Below, in pieces: positions 34,429 through 43,286 of a stretch of 64,000 nt of DNA. Under the pieces are notes generated by a model. It made no database searches and was not told the origin of the DNA. It saw nothing but the letters and a program-made list of their open reading frames with translations. Position numbers and translations under genes: made by a program. The stretch comes from Arthrobacter sp. PGP41 (GTDB lineage: Bacteria; Actinomycetota; Actinomycetes; Actinomycetales; Micrococcaceae): the NCBI RefSeq assembly GCF_002953935.1, contig NZ_CP026514.1, positions 620,001 through 684,000 of the forward strand, given 5' to 3'. Numbering within the stretch: the first letter of the stretch is position 1; each line of letters begins with the position of its first letter.

Positions 34429-36743
34429 GCACTTCCATCCCGGCCGCCGGGAAGCCGAAGCTCCGCATCATTGTGATGGGGGTGTCCGGCTGCGGCAAGA
34501 CCACCATCGGCGGCCTCGTCGCCCGGGAACTCGGCGTGCCGTTCCTCGACGGCGACTCCCTCCACCCCGTGGAGAACGTCGCCAAGATGGCGGCCGGCAC
34601 GCCCCTGACGGACCACGATCGCTGGCCCTGGCTCGCGACGGTGGGCACCGAGCTGGCCAACGCGGGCGAGGGCGGCATGGTCCTGGCGTGCTCTGCCCTC
34701 CGCCGCAGCTACCGCGACGCCATCCGTCAGCAGGCCCCGGACACCATCTTCCTGCACCTGCACGGCAGCAAGGAGGTCCTGAGGGCGCGGACGGAAGGGC
34801 GCACCTGCCACTTCATGCCGCCCGCCCTCCTTGACTCCCAGCTCGCCACGCTGGAACCCCTGGAGGCTGACGAATCCGGCTTCGTCGTCGACATCGCTGC
34901 CGGCGTGGACGAGGTGGTGCGGGAAGCACTCACCGGAATTGCCGCCGTCGCACGCTTCAGCACTGCCGGCCCTGCCGGTGCCTCCGGCACCCGGCCGCGG
35001 CAGTTCGACGTCGACCTCCAGGCGGCGCCGTTCAACCTCGACGACGACGCCGTGGCCTGGGTGGAATCCACCCTGGACGGCATGAGCCTCGAGGAAAAAA
35101 TCGGCCAGCTGTTCATCAACCACAACAGCGACTACTCCCCGGAGTACCTCGATGGCGTGCTGGAGAACTACCATGTGGGCGGCATGCGGTACCGGCCGGG
35201 CCCGTCCGCGGCCGTGCAGGAGCACATCCGGTACGCCCAGTCGAAGACCCGCATCCCTTTGCTGGTGGCCTCCAACCCGGAAATGGGGGGAGCCGGAAGC
35301 TGTGACGACGGCACATTCGTGTCCACGCACCTGCAGGCCGGCTCCCACCCGGACAAGGCCATCGCCCGGCAAATGGGGCAGGTAGCCGGGGTGGAAACCG
35401 CGGCGCTGGGCTGCAACTGGGCCTTCGCGCCGATCGTGGACATCCACTACAACTGGCGGAACACGGTCATCTCCACCCGGGCATTCGGGAACACCCCGGA
35501 AATCGTGGTGGAGCGCGCCAAGGAATACTTCGACGGCATCAGCGAGTCCCCGACAGTGTGCGCCATGAAGCACTTCCCGGGCGACGGCGTGGACGAACGC
35601 GACCAGCACGTCGTCACGTCCTACAACACGTTTGGCTACGAGGAGTGGAACCGCACCTACGGGCACGTGTACCGGGAGATGATCGGGCACGGCGTGCAGT
35701 CCATTATGGTGGGGCACATCGGCGCCCCGGAGCTGTCCCGGCATTTCCGGCCGGGCATGGCGGACGCGGACATCCTGCCGGCCACGCTGTCCGCGGAGCT
35801 GCTGCAGGACCTGCTCCGCGGCGAACTGGGGTTCAACGGCCTTGTCCTTACCGATGCCTCGCAGATGGTGGGCCTCACCCAGGCCATGAAGCGCAAGGAC
35901 CTGGTGCCGGCCACCATCGCGGCCGGCTGCGACATGTTCCTCTTCTTCCGCAATCCGGCGGAGGACTTCGGCTACATGCTGGACGGCTTCAAGTCCGGCG
36001 TCATCACCGAACAGCGCCTCCATGATGCGCTGCGCCGGATCCTTGGGTTGAAAGCTGCCTTGGGGCTGCACCGCAAGCCTGCGGACCAGCTGGTTCCGCC
36101 TCCCTCGGCGCTTGCCGTGATTGGCAGCTCCGAACACCGGGCTGTTGCGGCGGACATCGCGGACAAGACCGTCACCCTGGTCAAGGACACTGCACACAAC
36201 CTGCCCATCACGCCGCAGACGCATCCGCGCATCCGGCTGTACGGCATTTCCGGCGGGGCGGATTTCACCCGCGCCGATCCTCTGGCCTACCTGGACACCG
36301 TCAAGGAGGAGCTGGAGACCGCCGGCTTCGAGGTGCACCTGTTCAAGACCGCGGACCAGCGGGAGGCTGCGGGGGAGACCGGCATCAACTTCATGTCGGT
36401 CATCTCCGAGGAAGCCACCGGCGACTACGCGGACAAGTATGACGCCGCTCTTGTGTTCGCCAACGTCAAGGGTTTCGCGCAGGAAGCAGCGATCCGGATC
36501 AAGTGGTCCACGCCGATGGCCGCGGAGATCCCCTGGTACGTCACCGAGGTCCCCACGGTGTTTGTGTCCCTGAACCAGCCAAACCACCTGATCGATGTGC
36601 CGATGGTCAAAACGGCCATCCACGCGCACGCAGGGTCCCGCGAGGCCATCCGGGCCACCATCGAAAAGATCCAGGGCAAGTCCGCATTCCAGGGCACGTT
36701 CAACGACAACGTGTTCTGCGGTTCCTTCGACACCCGGCTCTGA
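34425..36743 (+). CDS. Gluconokinase domain fused to a GH3-type glycoside hydrolase
   Basis: This single 772-residue frame joins two enzymes. Residues 1-180 are a gluconokinase (GntK type): P-loop GVSGCGKT at 19-26, FLDGDSLHP, and [10 protein letters not shown]. After a Gly/Ala/Pro-rich linker, residues of about 205-560 form a family-3 glycoside hydrolase with KHFPGDG (Lys382-His383), [11 protein letters not shown], and LTDASQMV with the predicted nucleophile Asp477. A C-terminal GH3 alpha/beta sandwich completes it. The His-Asp pair of NagZ-like members is not at its usual place ([14 protein letters not shown]). Uronates released by the hydrolase and gluconate-like sugars phosphorylated by the kinase would suit the operon, but this is an inference. 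Confidence 0.9.
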   Translation: MSTSIPAAGKPKLRIIVMGVSGCGKTTIGGLVARELGVPFLDGDSLHPVENVAKMAAGTPLTDHDRWPWLATVGTELANAGEGGMVLACSALRRSYRDAIRQQAPDTIFLHLHGSKEVLRARTEGRTCHFMPPALLDSQLATLEPLEADESGFVVDIAAGVDEVVREALTGIAAVARFSTAGPAGASGTRPRQFDVDLQAAPFNLDDDAVAWVESTLDGMSLEEKIGQLFINHNSDYSPEYLDGVLENYHVGGMRYRPGPSAAVQEHIRYAQSKTRIPLLVASNPEMGGAGSCDDGTFVSTHLQAGSHPDKAIARQMGQVAGVETAALGCNWAFAPIVDIHYNWRNTVISTRAFGNTPEIVVERAKEYFDGISESPTVCAMKHFPGDGVDERDQHVVTSYNTFGYEEWNRTYGHVYREMIGHGVQSIMVGHIGAPELSRHFRPGMADADILPATLSAELLQDLLRGELGFNGLVLTDASQMVGLTQAMKRKDLVPATIAAGCDMFLFFRNPAEDFGYMLDGFKSGVITEQRLHDALRRILGLKAALGLHRKPADQLVPPPSALAVIGSSEHRAVAADIADKTVTLVKDTAHNLPITPQTHPRIRLYGISGGADFTRADPLAYLDTVKEELETAGFEVHLFKTADQREAAGETGINFMSVISEEATGDYADKYDAALVFANVKGFAQEAAIRIKWSTPMAAEIPWYVTEVPTVFVSLNQPNHLIDVPMVKTAIHAHAGSREAIRATIEKIQGKSAFQGTFNDNVFCGSFDTRL

Positions 36744-36803
36744 CCGGCGTCAACCCCGACGGCTGGGACGAGGCCATCCGCCGGCCGGCCAGCCCCCACG
36801 CAA

Positions 36804-36841
36804 CAGCGGACGACGGCGGGACCCTCCGCCGTCGTCCGCTG
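36804..36841. terminator. Bidirectional hairpin between convergent operons
   Basis: A perfect 16-bp GC-rich stem (36804-36819, 36826-36841; loop GACCCT) lies in the 150-base interval between the gluconokinase-GH3 gene and the ThDP enzyme gene, which converge on it. No U-tract follows on either side, so it may act with other factors. Confidence 0.7.
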
Positions 36842-36893
36842 CTGTGTGCCAGTGCTCCGCCAAGCCAGCGTGGTTGCCGGGCGGGGGCGGCGC

Positions 36894-38639
36894 TTAGTAG
36901 GCCTTAACGCGCTGTTCGACGACGAGGTGGATAAGCGCGAAGACGCCGTCCTCGTCGATGGCTGCAAGGGCTGCATTGAGTGCAGCGGGGATGTCCTTGT
37001 CCTTGGTGACAGTGACCCCGAAACCGCCGAAGGCCCTGGCCATCAGGCCGAAGTCCGGATTCTTCAGTTGCGTGCCGGAGACGCGGGACGGATAGTGCCG
37101 CTCCTGGTGGGTGCGGATGGTCCCGTACTCCTGGTTGTCCATGACGATCACAAGCGGCGTGGCCCCGTACTGGACCGCCGTAGCCAGTTCCTGGCCGTTC
37201 ATCAGGAACTCGCCGTCGCCTGCAATGGTGACCACCCGGCGTGCCGGTTCCGCCAGCGAGGCCGCGATGGCCGAGGGGACCGAGTAGCCCATCGAGCCGT
37301 TGCGGGCGCTGATCATCGAGGCGTACCGGCGGGTTGGGAAGTAGCGGTGGGCCCAGTTGGTGTGTTCGCCAGCGCCGAAGGTCACCATGGCATCCTCCGG
37401 AAGCCGTGGCACCAGGTTCGCCATCAGGGTGTCCATCCGCGCCCGGCCCGGTGCGGGGGAGGCCGGGGGCAGGGCGGCGAACCTTTGCTGCTCCGTCCGC
37501 ATCCGCGCGGTCCAGGCTTTCCACTCCTCCTTGGCCGGCAGGCTGATGCCAGTGAGGTCGCGTACGAAGGCTTCCGGCTTGGCCAGGATTTGCCGGGAGA
37601 CCGGGCCCGACCGGCCGCGGAGCGAGGGGTCCACGGTAACCAGGAAGTTCTTCTTGCTCCAGTCCTGCCGGCAGACGAACCCGTCCGTAATAACATCGCC
37701 CGGCACCGTCCCCACAAAGACCAGCAGGTCGGTTTCCTCCAGGAGATCGTAGGTGGGGCGGGGCCGGCCATAGCCAATAGGGCCAACATAGGAGGGCGAA
37801 TCGAAGGACACCGTCCCCTGTGTCCGCCATTCCGCAGCTGCCGGGATCTGGTGCCGTTCCAGCCAGGCGGTCAGCTGGTCTGCCGCCGCCTGGGTCCAGT
37901 CGTTGCCGCCGGTAACGAACAGCGGCCTGCTCGATTCTTCCAGTGCAGCCCGGAGGGCGATAGCATCCGTGCTGCTCATGCCACCGGAGGCTACGGGTAT
38001 GGCCGGATGCAGCGCAGGGTCGATCTGCTGGCGGATGATGTCCTCCGGCAGGCCCACCACCACCGGGCCCGGCCGTCCGCTCATGGCCGCAAACACTGCC
38101 TCGGCCACGATCTCGGACGCCCGTTCTGCGTGGTCAAGGACCATCACCCGCTTGGCACCGGTATCGAACCAGGCCTTGATGTCGAACTCCTGGAAGGCCT
38201 CCCGGTCCCGGTGCGCGAACGGGATCAGGCCCACAAACAGAAGCATGGGGGTGGAATCCTGCCACGCGGTGTGCAGGCCAACATGGGCGTTGGCGGCGCC
38301 GGGCCCACGTGTCACCATCGCCACGCCGGGGCGCTGGTTCATCTTTCCGTCCGCTTCAGCCATGTAGGCGGCGCCGCCCTCATGCCTGCAGACGATGGTT
38401 TCAATATCCGAGGCGTGCAGGCCATCCAATACGTCGAGGAAGCTCTCGCCCGGCACCACATAGGTGCGCTCCACCCCGTGCGCGGCCAGCGAATCAACTA
38501 TCACATGGCCCGCGGATTTGGTTGCTGGTTCTGGCTTCTCCGAAGGGTTTGCCTGCAGCCCGTGCTGCGCGGAGGATTCGACGGCGGCGTGCGGGATGTG
38601 CGGTTCGGTCAGGGTTGCTGCTGCGGGTTCCGTTGTCAT
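36894..38639 (-). CDS. ThDP-dependent enzyme of the acetolactate synthase/benzoylformate decarboxylase group
   Basis: This 581-residue enzyme binds thiamine diphosphate. The catalytic Glu is in VCRHEGGAAYM (Glu87), and the ThDP/Mg-binding IAGDGEFLMNGQELATAVQYGA segment is in the C-terminal third. The first 43 residues are an extra, Ala/Glu-rich extension. Substrate cannot be inferred from these motifs: the family includes acetolactate synthase, 2-oxoacid decarboxylases and oxalyl-CoA decarboxylase. It is the last gene of the glutamine/asparagine operon, 20 bases after the permease. It may act on an amino acid-derived 2-oxoacid. Confidence 0.82.
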   Translation of the reverse strand: MTTEPAAATLTEPHIPHAAVESSAQHGLQANPSEKPEPATKSAGHVIVDSLAAHGVERTYVVPGESFLDVLDGLHASDIETIVCRHEGGAAYMAEADGKMNQRPGVAMVTRGPGAANAHVGLHTAWQDSTPMLLFVGLIPFAHRDREAFQEFDIKAWFDTGAKRVMVLDHAERASEIVAEAVFAAMSGRPGPVVVGLPEDIIRQQIDPALHPAIPVASGGMSSTDAIALRAALEESSRPLFVTGGNDWTQAAADQLTAWLERHQIPAAAEWRTQGTVSFDSPSYVGPIGYGRPRPTYDLLEETDLLVFVGTVPGDVITDGFVCRQDWSKKNFLVTVDPSLRGRSGPVSRQILAKPEAFVRDLTGISLPAKEEWKAWTARMRTEQQRFAALPPASPAPGRARMDTLMANLVPRLPEDAMVTFGAGEHTNWAHRYFPTRRYASMISARNGSMGYSVPSAIAASLAEPARRVVTIAGDGEFLMNGQELATAVQYGATPLVIVMDNQEYGTIRTHQERHYPSRVSGTQLKNPDFGLMARAFGGFGVTVTKDKDIPAALNAALAAIDEDGVFALIHLVVEQRVKAY

Positions 38640-38659
38640 GGTCTTTCTTTATTGTTCGG

Positions 38660-40177
38660 TTATCTGATGGGTGTGGGGTTGGCGATGACGGGGGAGAGGC
38701 CGGTGTAGCCTTCGCGGGTTTGGGCGATTTCGCGGATGCGGGTGCGGCAGGCGTACCAGCCGACGACCATCAGGACCGAGGCGATGGCGGTGACGAGCAT
38801 GGTGAGGGGGGAGTCGATGAAGACCATTACCAGTACGCCCGCCAGGAAGAGCAGGGACAGGTAGCCGGTGTAGGGGGCGCCGATCATGCGGAAGGAGGGG
38901 CGTTCGAGCCAGCCTTTGTCGGCCCAGCGTTTGAGCTGGATCTGGCAGAGGACGATCGTTGCCCAGGTCATGATGATGCCTACGGAGGCGACGTTCAGGA
39001 CGATTTCGAAGGCCTGGGCCGGGACGAGGTAGTTCAGCGGGACGCCCAGGAGGGACACTCCGGCGGTGATGGCGATGCCGCCGTAGGGGACGCCTGCTTT
39101 GTTCATGCGGGAGGCGAATTTGGGGGCGGAGCCGTTGACGGACATGGAGCGCAGGATCCGGCCGGTGGAGTAGAGGCCTGCGTTGAGGGAGGACAGTGCG
39201 GCGGTGAGGACGACGAGGTTCATGATGACGTCCACGCCCTGGATGCCGATGGAGCCGAAGAACGTCACGAAGGGGCTGACGCCCTTTTCGTAGGAGGTGT
39301 AGGGCAGCAGCAGGGCCAGGAGGATGACGGAGCCGACGTAGAACACGGCGATGCGGAAGACCACGGAGTTGATGGCCTTGGGCATGATCTTCTCGGGGTT
39401 CTCGGTTTCGCCGGCGGCGGTGCCGACCAGTTCGATTGAGGCGTAGGCGAACAGGACGCCCTGCATGAGGATGATCATGGGGAGCAGGCCGTTGGGGAAG
39501 ACGCCGCCGTTGTCCGAGAGGAGGCTCAGGCCGACCTGCTGGCCGTCAACGGGGGTTCCGAAGATGACGAAGTAGGTGCCGGCGATGAGGAAGAGGACCA
39601 GGGCGGCGACCTTGATCAGGGCGAACCAGAATTCCATTTCGCCGAAGACCTTCACAGAGACGAGGTTCAGGCAAAGGACCACCACGAGGGCGATCAGTGC
39701 CCAGGCCCATTGGGGGACTGCCGCCATCCAGGGGATGTAGTTGCCGAAGAAGTTCATGTAGAGGGCCGCGGCGGTGATGTCCACGATGGTGGTGGTGGCC
39801 CAGTTGATCCAGTAGAACCAGCCCGACACGAACGCGGCCTTCTCGCCGAAGAATTCACGGGCGTAGGAAACAAAGGAGCCCGAGGACGGGCGGTGCAGCA
39901 CCAGTTCGCCCAGGGCGCGCAGGATCAGGAACGCGAAGAACCCGCAGACGGCGTAGGCGATGACCAGGGACGGGCCCGCGGCGTTGAGCCGGCCGCCCGC
40001 GCCGAGGAACAGGCCGGTGCCGATCGCACCGCCGATCGCGATCATCTGGATCTGCCGGGGCTTCAAATTCTTGTGGTAGCCCTTGTCCTCGGCGTGCAGG
40101 GCGGTTTCGGAGGCGTGGGCGTGCCCGCCGTCGATGATGTGATTTGCTGCAACCTCGTCGTTGGGGTTGTGGGGCAT
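38660..40177 (-). CDS. ansP: Amino acid permease, AnsP/GABA-permease type
   Basis: This 505-residue transporter of the APC superfamily has 12 predicted membrane helices and a His-rich N-terminus. [20 protein letters not shown] and the following [18 protein letters not shown], together with [20 protein letters not shown], are characteristic of asparagine permease-like proteins. Its place between glutaminase and the ThDP enzyme, all on one strand, suggests it imports the amide amino acid used by the operon. The start follows AAAGGATC by about eight bases, although the frame opens 76 codons earlier. Confidence 0.86.
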   Translation of the reverse strand: MPHNPNDEVAANHIIDGGHAHASETALHAEDKGYHKNLKPRQIQMIAIGGAIGTGLFLGAGGRLNAAGPSLVIAYAVCGFFAFLILRALGELVLHRPSSGSFVSYAREFFGEKAAFVSGWFYWINWATTTIVDITAAALYMNFFGNYIPWMAAVPQWAWALIALVVVLCLNLVSVKVFGEMEFWFALIKVAALVLFLIAGTYFVIFGTPVDGQQVGLSLLSDNGGVFPNGLLPMIILMQGVLFAYASIELVGTAAGETENPEKIMPKAINSVVFRIAVFYVGSVILLALLLPYTSYEKGVSPFVTFFGSIGIQGVDVIMNLVVLTAALSSLNAGLYSTGRILRSMSVNGSAPKFASRMNKAGVPYGGIAITAGVSLLGVPLNYLVPAQAFEIVLNVASVGIIMTWATIVLCQIQLKRWADKGWLERPSFRMIGAPYTGYLSLLFLAGVLVMVFIDSPLTMLVTAIASVLMVVGWYACRTRIREIAQTREGYTGLSPVIANPTPIR

Positions 40178-40265
40178 GGTTGATCCTTTCGATCCGGGGA
40201 AGATCTGACTGGGTGGGGAAAGGTTGTGGGGAGATACCTTCACATGGCAGGCAAGGGAATGCAGA

Positions 40266-41198
40266 TCAGAAAACTGACCAGCCGGTGCGGTCGGAAAGGT
40301 CGGCGAGGGCGGCAGTGCCGGCAAGGGAATTGCCTTTGCCGTCGAGCCGGGGACTCCACACACAGATGGAGCACTCGCCGGGAACGATGACCAGAATGCC
40401 GCCACCTACACCGCTTTTGCCAGGAAGGCCCACCCGGTACGCGAACTCTCCGGCAGCGTCGTACATGCCGCAGGTCAGCATGATGGAGCCAACGCGTTTG
40501 GCCTCGCTCGGGGACAGGACGGGGCCCGTCGTTCCCCGGCCTTCCCCGGCCAGGAAAAGCCCTGCCTTGGCGAGTTCAACGCAGGTCATCATGATGGAGC
40601 AGTGGCGGACGTAGTTCTCCACCACTGCTTCCGCCGGTCGCTTCAGGTTGCCGAAGTCCTTCAGGAAATGCGCGAGCGCCAGGTTGCGGCTGCTGCCCGA
40701 AAGCTCGCTGGCGGCCGCCGCTTCATCGATGTACGGCCCGCTGACGCCCGCTTGTGCGGTGAGGAACCGCAGTACCCAAGCGGCGGCGTCGTATGTTTCT
40801 TCCATCAGGTGGTCCGTGACCACCAAGGCGCCGGCGTTGATGAAGGGGTTCCGCGGGATCCCGTGTTCCGCCTCCAGTTGGACCAGCGAGTTGAACGGGG
40901 TCCCTGAAGGTTCACGCAGGACCCGGGACCACAGCCTTCCGGTGGTGTCGCCCTGCAGGGCCATGGCTAGCGTGAACACTTTGGAGATGCTCTGGATCGA
41001 GAAGGGGACATCCGCGTCGCCGGAGCTGAAGACCTGGCCGGAAGTGGTGGCAACGGCTATGCCGAACTTGTTGAAGGGAACGTCCGCAAGGAACGGGATG
41101 TTCGCCGGGACAGACCCAGACTCCCGCCGTGGCCGATGGTTCCGCACGAGGTCGTGGAGGAGGGGGCCGAGCGGTGGGGCCGCAATCGCTACGGTCAT
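40266..41198 (-). CDS. glsA: Glutaminase
   Basis: This 310-residue enzyme hydrolyses glutamine to glutamate and ammonia. The serine-dependent glutaminase motif SIQSISK contains Ser70 and Lys73. [10 protein letters not shown] is another family signature. [13 protein letters not shown] is near the C-terminus. Its start overlaps the stop of the PucR-type regulator by four bases, so it is co-translated with it. The permease gene starts 88 bases after it on the same strand. Confidence 0.94.
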   Translation of the reverse strand: MTVAIAAPPLGPLLHDLVRNHRPRRESGSVPANIPFLADVPFNKFGIAVATTSGQVFSSGDADVPFSIQSISKVFTLAMALQGDTTGRLWSRVLREPSGTPFNSLVQLEAEHGIPRNPFINAGALVVTDHLMEETYDAAAWVLRFLTAQAGVSGPYIDEAAAASELSGSSRNLALAHFLKDFGNLKRPAEAVVENYVRHCSIMMTCVELAKAGLFLAGEGRGTTGPVLSPSEAKRVGSIMLTCGMYDAAGEFAYRVGLPGKSGVGGGILVIVPGECSICVWSPRLDGKGNSLAGTAALADLSDRTGWSVF

Positions 41199-42784
41199 TT
41201 CCGGCCCGCTTTTCGATTGGATGTTTCAGCCCATTCCTGGATGTGCAGCAGGGCAACCAGCGAGTCCCGGGGGTTGCCGAAGTCCAGTCCGGTCACTTTG
41301 GATACCTTGCTGATGCGGTAGTAGACGGTGTTTTTGTGCAGCTTCATCCGTTGGGCGCATAAGGCAACATCAAGGGAAGCTTCGAAGTACACCCGCAGCG
41401 TTTCGGCCAGTTCAACGTCCTCAGACAGGAGGGCCGAGAGGCTGCGGTGGCGGAAAGCCGAAGACGCGAAATTCTGTACTGCTTCGCGGAAAAGGATCTC
41501 TCCCTCAAAATCGTCCACGGTGGCCACTGAGGACGTTGTGGACCTTCCCACGCAGCTCAACAGTGCTTCTGCCATGCGGGTGACCGAGTGGATGGAGAGC
41601 AGGTCCGGGACCACCGGGCCTACGGCCGCAAAAGGCGTGATGCCAAGGTGCTTGCGTGCATCCCGGACGATGGACTCTGCAAGGCCCCGGAGTCCCGGTT
41701 CCGCTGCTGCAGACTGCAGGCCGGGGACAATCACTGCGGTGTCGCCTTTGAACTGCCCCACGATTGCGGAAGCTTTGTAGGCAGCGGCGTGGATGGAAGC
41801 CAGGTTGGCAAGCTCGCCGTGCTTTAGTGCGGCGTCATCGGCTTCGACATCGGAAATCCCGATCAGGATCAGAGCGGCCGGGCGGTCAGCGGAGATCTTT
41901 TCGCTGTGCGCGCTGGCTGCTGCCTCCGCGGGGCCTGAAAGGATCCGGGCAATACGGTCTTCCCGCATGTGCACGGACTGCTGGTTGCGGTAACGGATCA
42001 GCTCAGCCGAGGTACGGACAGCGGAACCCTGCAACACCTGGTCAACGTCCGGGCCGAAGCCGTCGCCGGTCTCCTGGAGCCAGATGTAGCCCATGATCCT
42101 GTTACCGGCGAAAAGCGTGATGGCTACGCGTTCGCGCAGTCCGTCCTGGGGCCTGGCGGGTACGCGCACGGGGAACCGGGTGCCATGCAGTTCACGGTAG
42201 GCCCCGAGGTCCTTGAGCAGCAGCTCGTATTTCCGTGGCCCGCGCCTGGCCAGGATGGAGGCTTTGCGAAGCTCATCTATGTCATTGGAAACGGTGGAAT
42301 ACGCCAGGACCTTGTTGGCCGCGTCCTCGATCACCACATGGCTGGAGGTGAGACGGGCAGTGGTCTGGGCGATCGCGAACAGGTCTTCTTCCAGCAGCGT
42401 CAGGACTTCGCTCTGATAGCTGCGCGGCTGGATCCTGTCTTTGGCGATAGACAGCAGGCGGTCCCAATCGGCTGCCGGGTCCACCAGGAGCAGGCCGGTA
42501 CCGGCGTCGCGCAGCAACTCTTCGGCTTCGGACAGCTCCTGCCGGTTTCCCTTGACGGCCACCACCGGCGGGGGGTTCCGCAGCAGCCGGCGCAATGCGG
42601 GCAAAGCCGACCGTCCGCGGACTCCAATCAGCAGGACAAACGCCCTGTCACCGTCCAGCTTTTCATCCTCGGCGTCCATGATCAGGAAACGTTCCACCGC
42701 GGAGCCGTCCGCCGGCCGGAGGATGAGGCTTCCAAAGCCCAAGGGGAGATCCGAGAGGATATCGTCCACCGTCACCGCAGTCAT
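41195..42784 (-). CDS. PucR-family transcriptional regulator
   Basis: This 529-residue regulator starts with a PucR-type N-terminal domain. A middle GGDEF-like/helical sensor region spans about residues 160-400. The C-terminal PucR helix-turn-helix is in LDVALCAQRMKLHKNTVYYRISKV, followed by GNPRDSLVALLHIQEW. Such proteins usually activate a neighbouring amine or amide catabolic operon, and here they head the one with glutaminase, permease and the ThDP enzyme. The start at 42784 follows AGAAGGA; the frame opens 65 codons earlier without a better site. Confidence 0.88.
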   Translation of the reverse strand: MTAVTVDDILSDLPLGFGSLILRPADGSAVERFLIMDAEDEKLDGDRAFVLLIGVRGRSALPALRRLLRNPPPVVAVKGNRQELSEAEELLRDAGTGLLLVDPAADWDRLLSIAKDRIQPRSYQSEVLTLLEEDLFAIAQTTARLTSSHVVIEDAANKVLAYSTVSNDIDELRKASILARRGPRKYELLLKDLGAYRELHGTRFPVRVPARPQDGLRERVAITLFAGNRIMGYIWLQETGDGFGPDVDQVLQGSAVRTSAELIRYRNQQSVHMREDRIARILSGPAEAAASAHSEKISADRPAALILIGISDVEADDAALKHGELANLASIHAAAYKASAIVGQFKGDTAVIVPGLQSAAAEPGLRGLAESIVRDARKHLGITPFAAVGPVVPDLLSIHSVTRMAEALLSCVGRSTTSSVATVDDFEGEILFREAVQNFASSAFRHRSLSALLSEDVELAETLRVYFEASLDVALCAQRMKLHKNTVYYRISKVSKVTGLDFGNPRDSLVALLHIQEWAETSNRKAGRK

Positions 42785-42983
42785 GGGTTCCTTCTGGTCG
42801 ATCTGGCCGGACGGCTCTGTCCGGTCAGCCCATGGTATCCACCGCGGAATGCGGAAAATTTGTGCGGAAATCCCAATCCGGCAGGTGCTTTTCGGTTTCC
42901 TTTCCAATGTATGTGCTTCACCGGTCTCCACGCCGTGCCGGGCACTCGACGCAGGACGCCGGAACGGCAACTGGTCCACAAAC

Positions 42984-43026
42984 CAAAAGGGCCCCGTTTC
43001 TCTTTCACAAAGAGAAACGGGGCCCT
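42984..43026 (-). terminator. Terminator after tRNA-Ser
   Basis: A perfect 18-bp stem (42988-43005 and 43009-43026) with a CAC loop is followed on the minus strand by TTTT. It ends the tRNA-Ser transcript. The rest of the 250-base stretch before it (42785-42983) carries only the PucR promoter side. Confidence 0.9.
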
Positions 43027-43036
43027 GCTACTTGGC

Positions 43037-43122
43037 GGTGACGGTGGGATTTGAACCCACGTTGGCTTTTACACCAAACAACATTTCGAGTGTTGCACCT
43101 TCGGCCGCTCGGACACGTCACC
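43037..43122 (-). tRNA. tRNA-Ser (anticodon CGA)
   Basis: Read on the minus strand, the 86 bases begin GGTGACG and end CGTCACC, giving a paired 7-bp acceptor stem. The anticodon stem is CAACA/TGTTG, with loop CTCGAAA, so the anticodon is CGA. A long variable arm (GGTGTAAAAGCC region) of the serine class is present, followed by the T-loop GTTCAAATC. The 3' CCA is not encoded. Confidence 0.95.
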
Positions 43123-43286
43123 AACCTCAATAGGGTACCGGAGCGAGGCGCCCATCCCCAAAACGGGGCCGATCCCGCCTGGCTCGCTATCGCCCGGACA
43201 AGGGTGGCCCAAGAAGATTCAAAACTTTTTCGCAGGCGGTGGGCTGAGGGCCTAATAATGTCGGACCCCCTCACGATGATGGAGGT

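Noticed and set aside
34389..36629. Minus-strand open frame of 746 codons over the gluconokinase-GH3 gene
   Set aside because: It has no family motif and is explained by the codon bias of the real gene on the plus strand.
36846..38708. Plus-strand frame of 620 codons over the ThDP enzyme
   Set aside because: The ThDP motifs are on the minus strand and the plus frame shows none.
43123..43286. A possible additional gene between tRNA-Ser and the DUF222-HNH gene
   Set aside because: No frame in this interval has a start, ribosome site and motif; it contains only likely promoter sequence.
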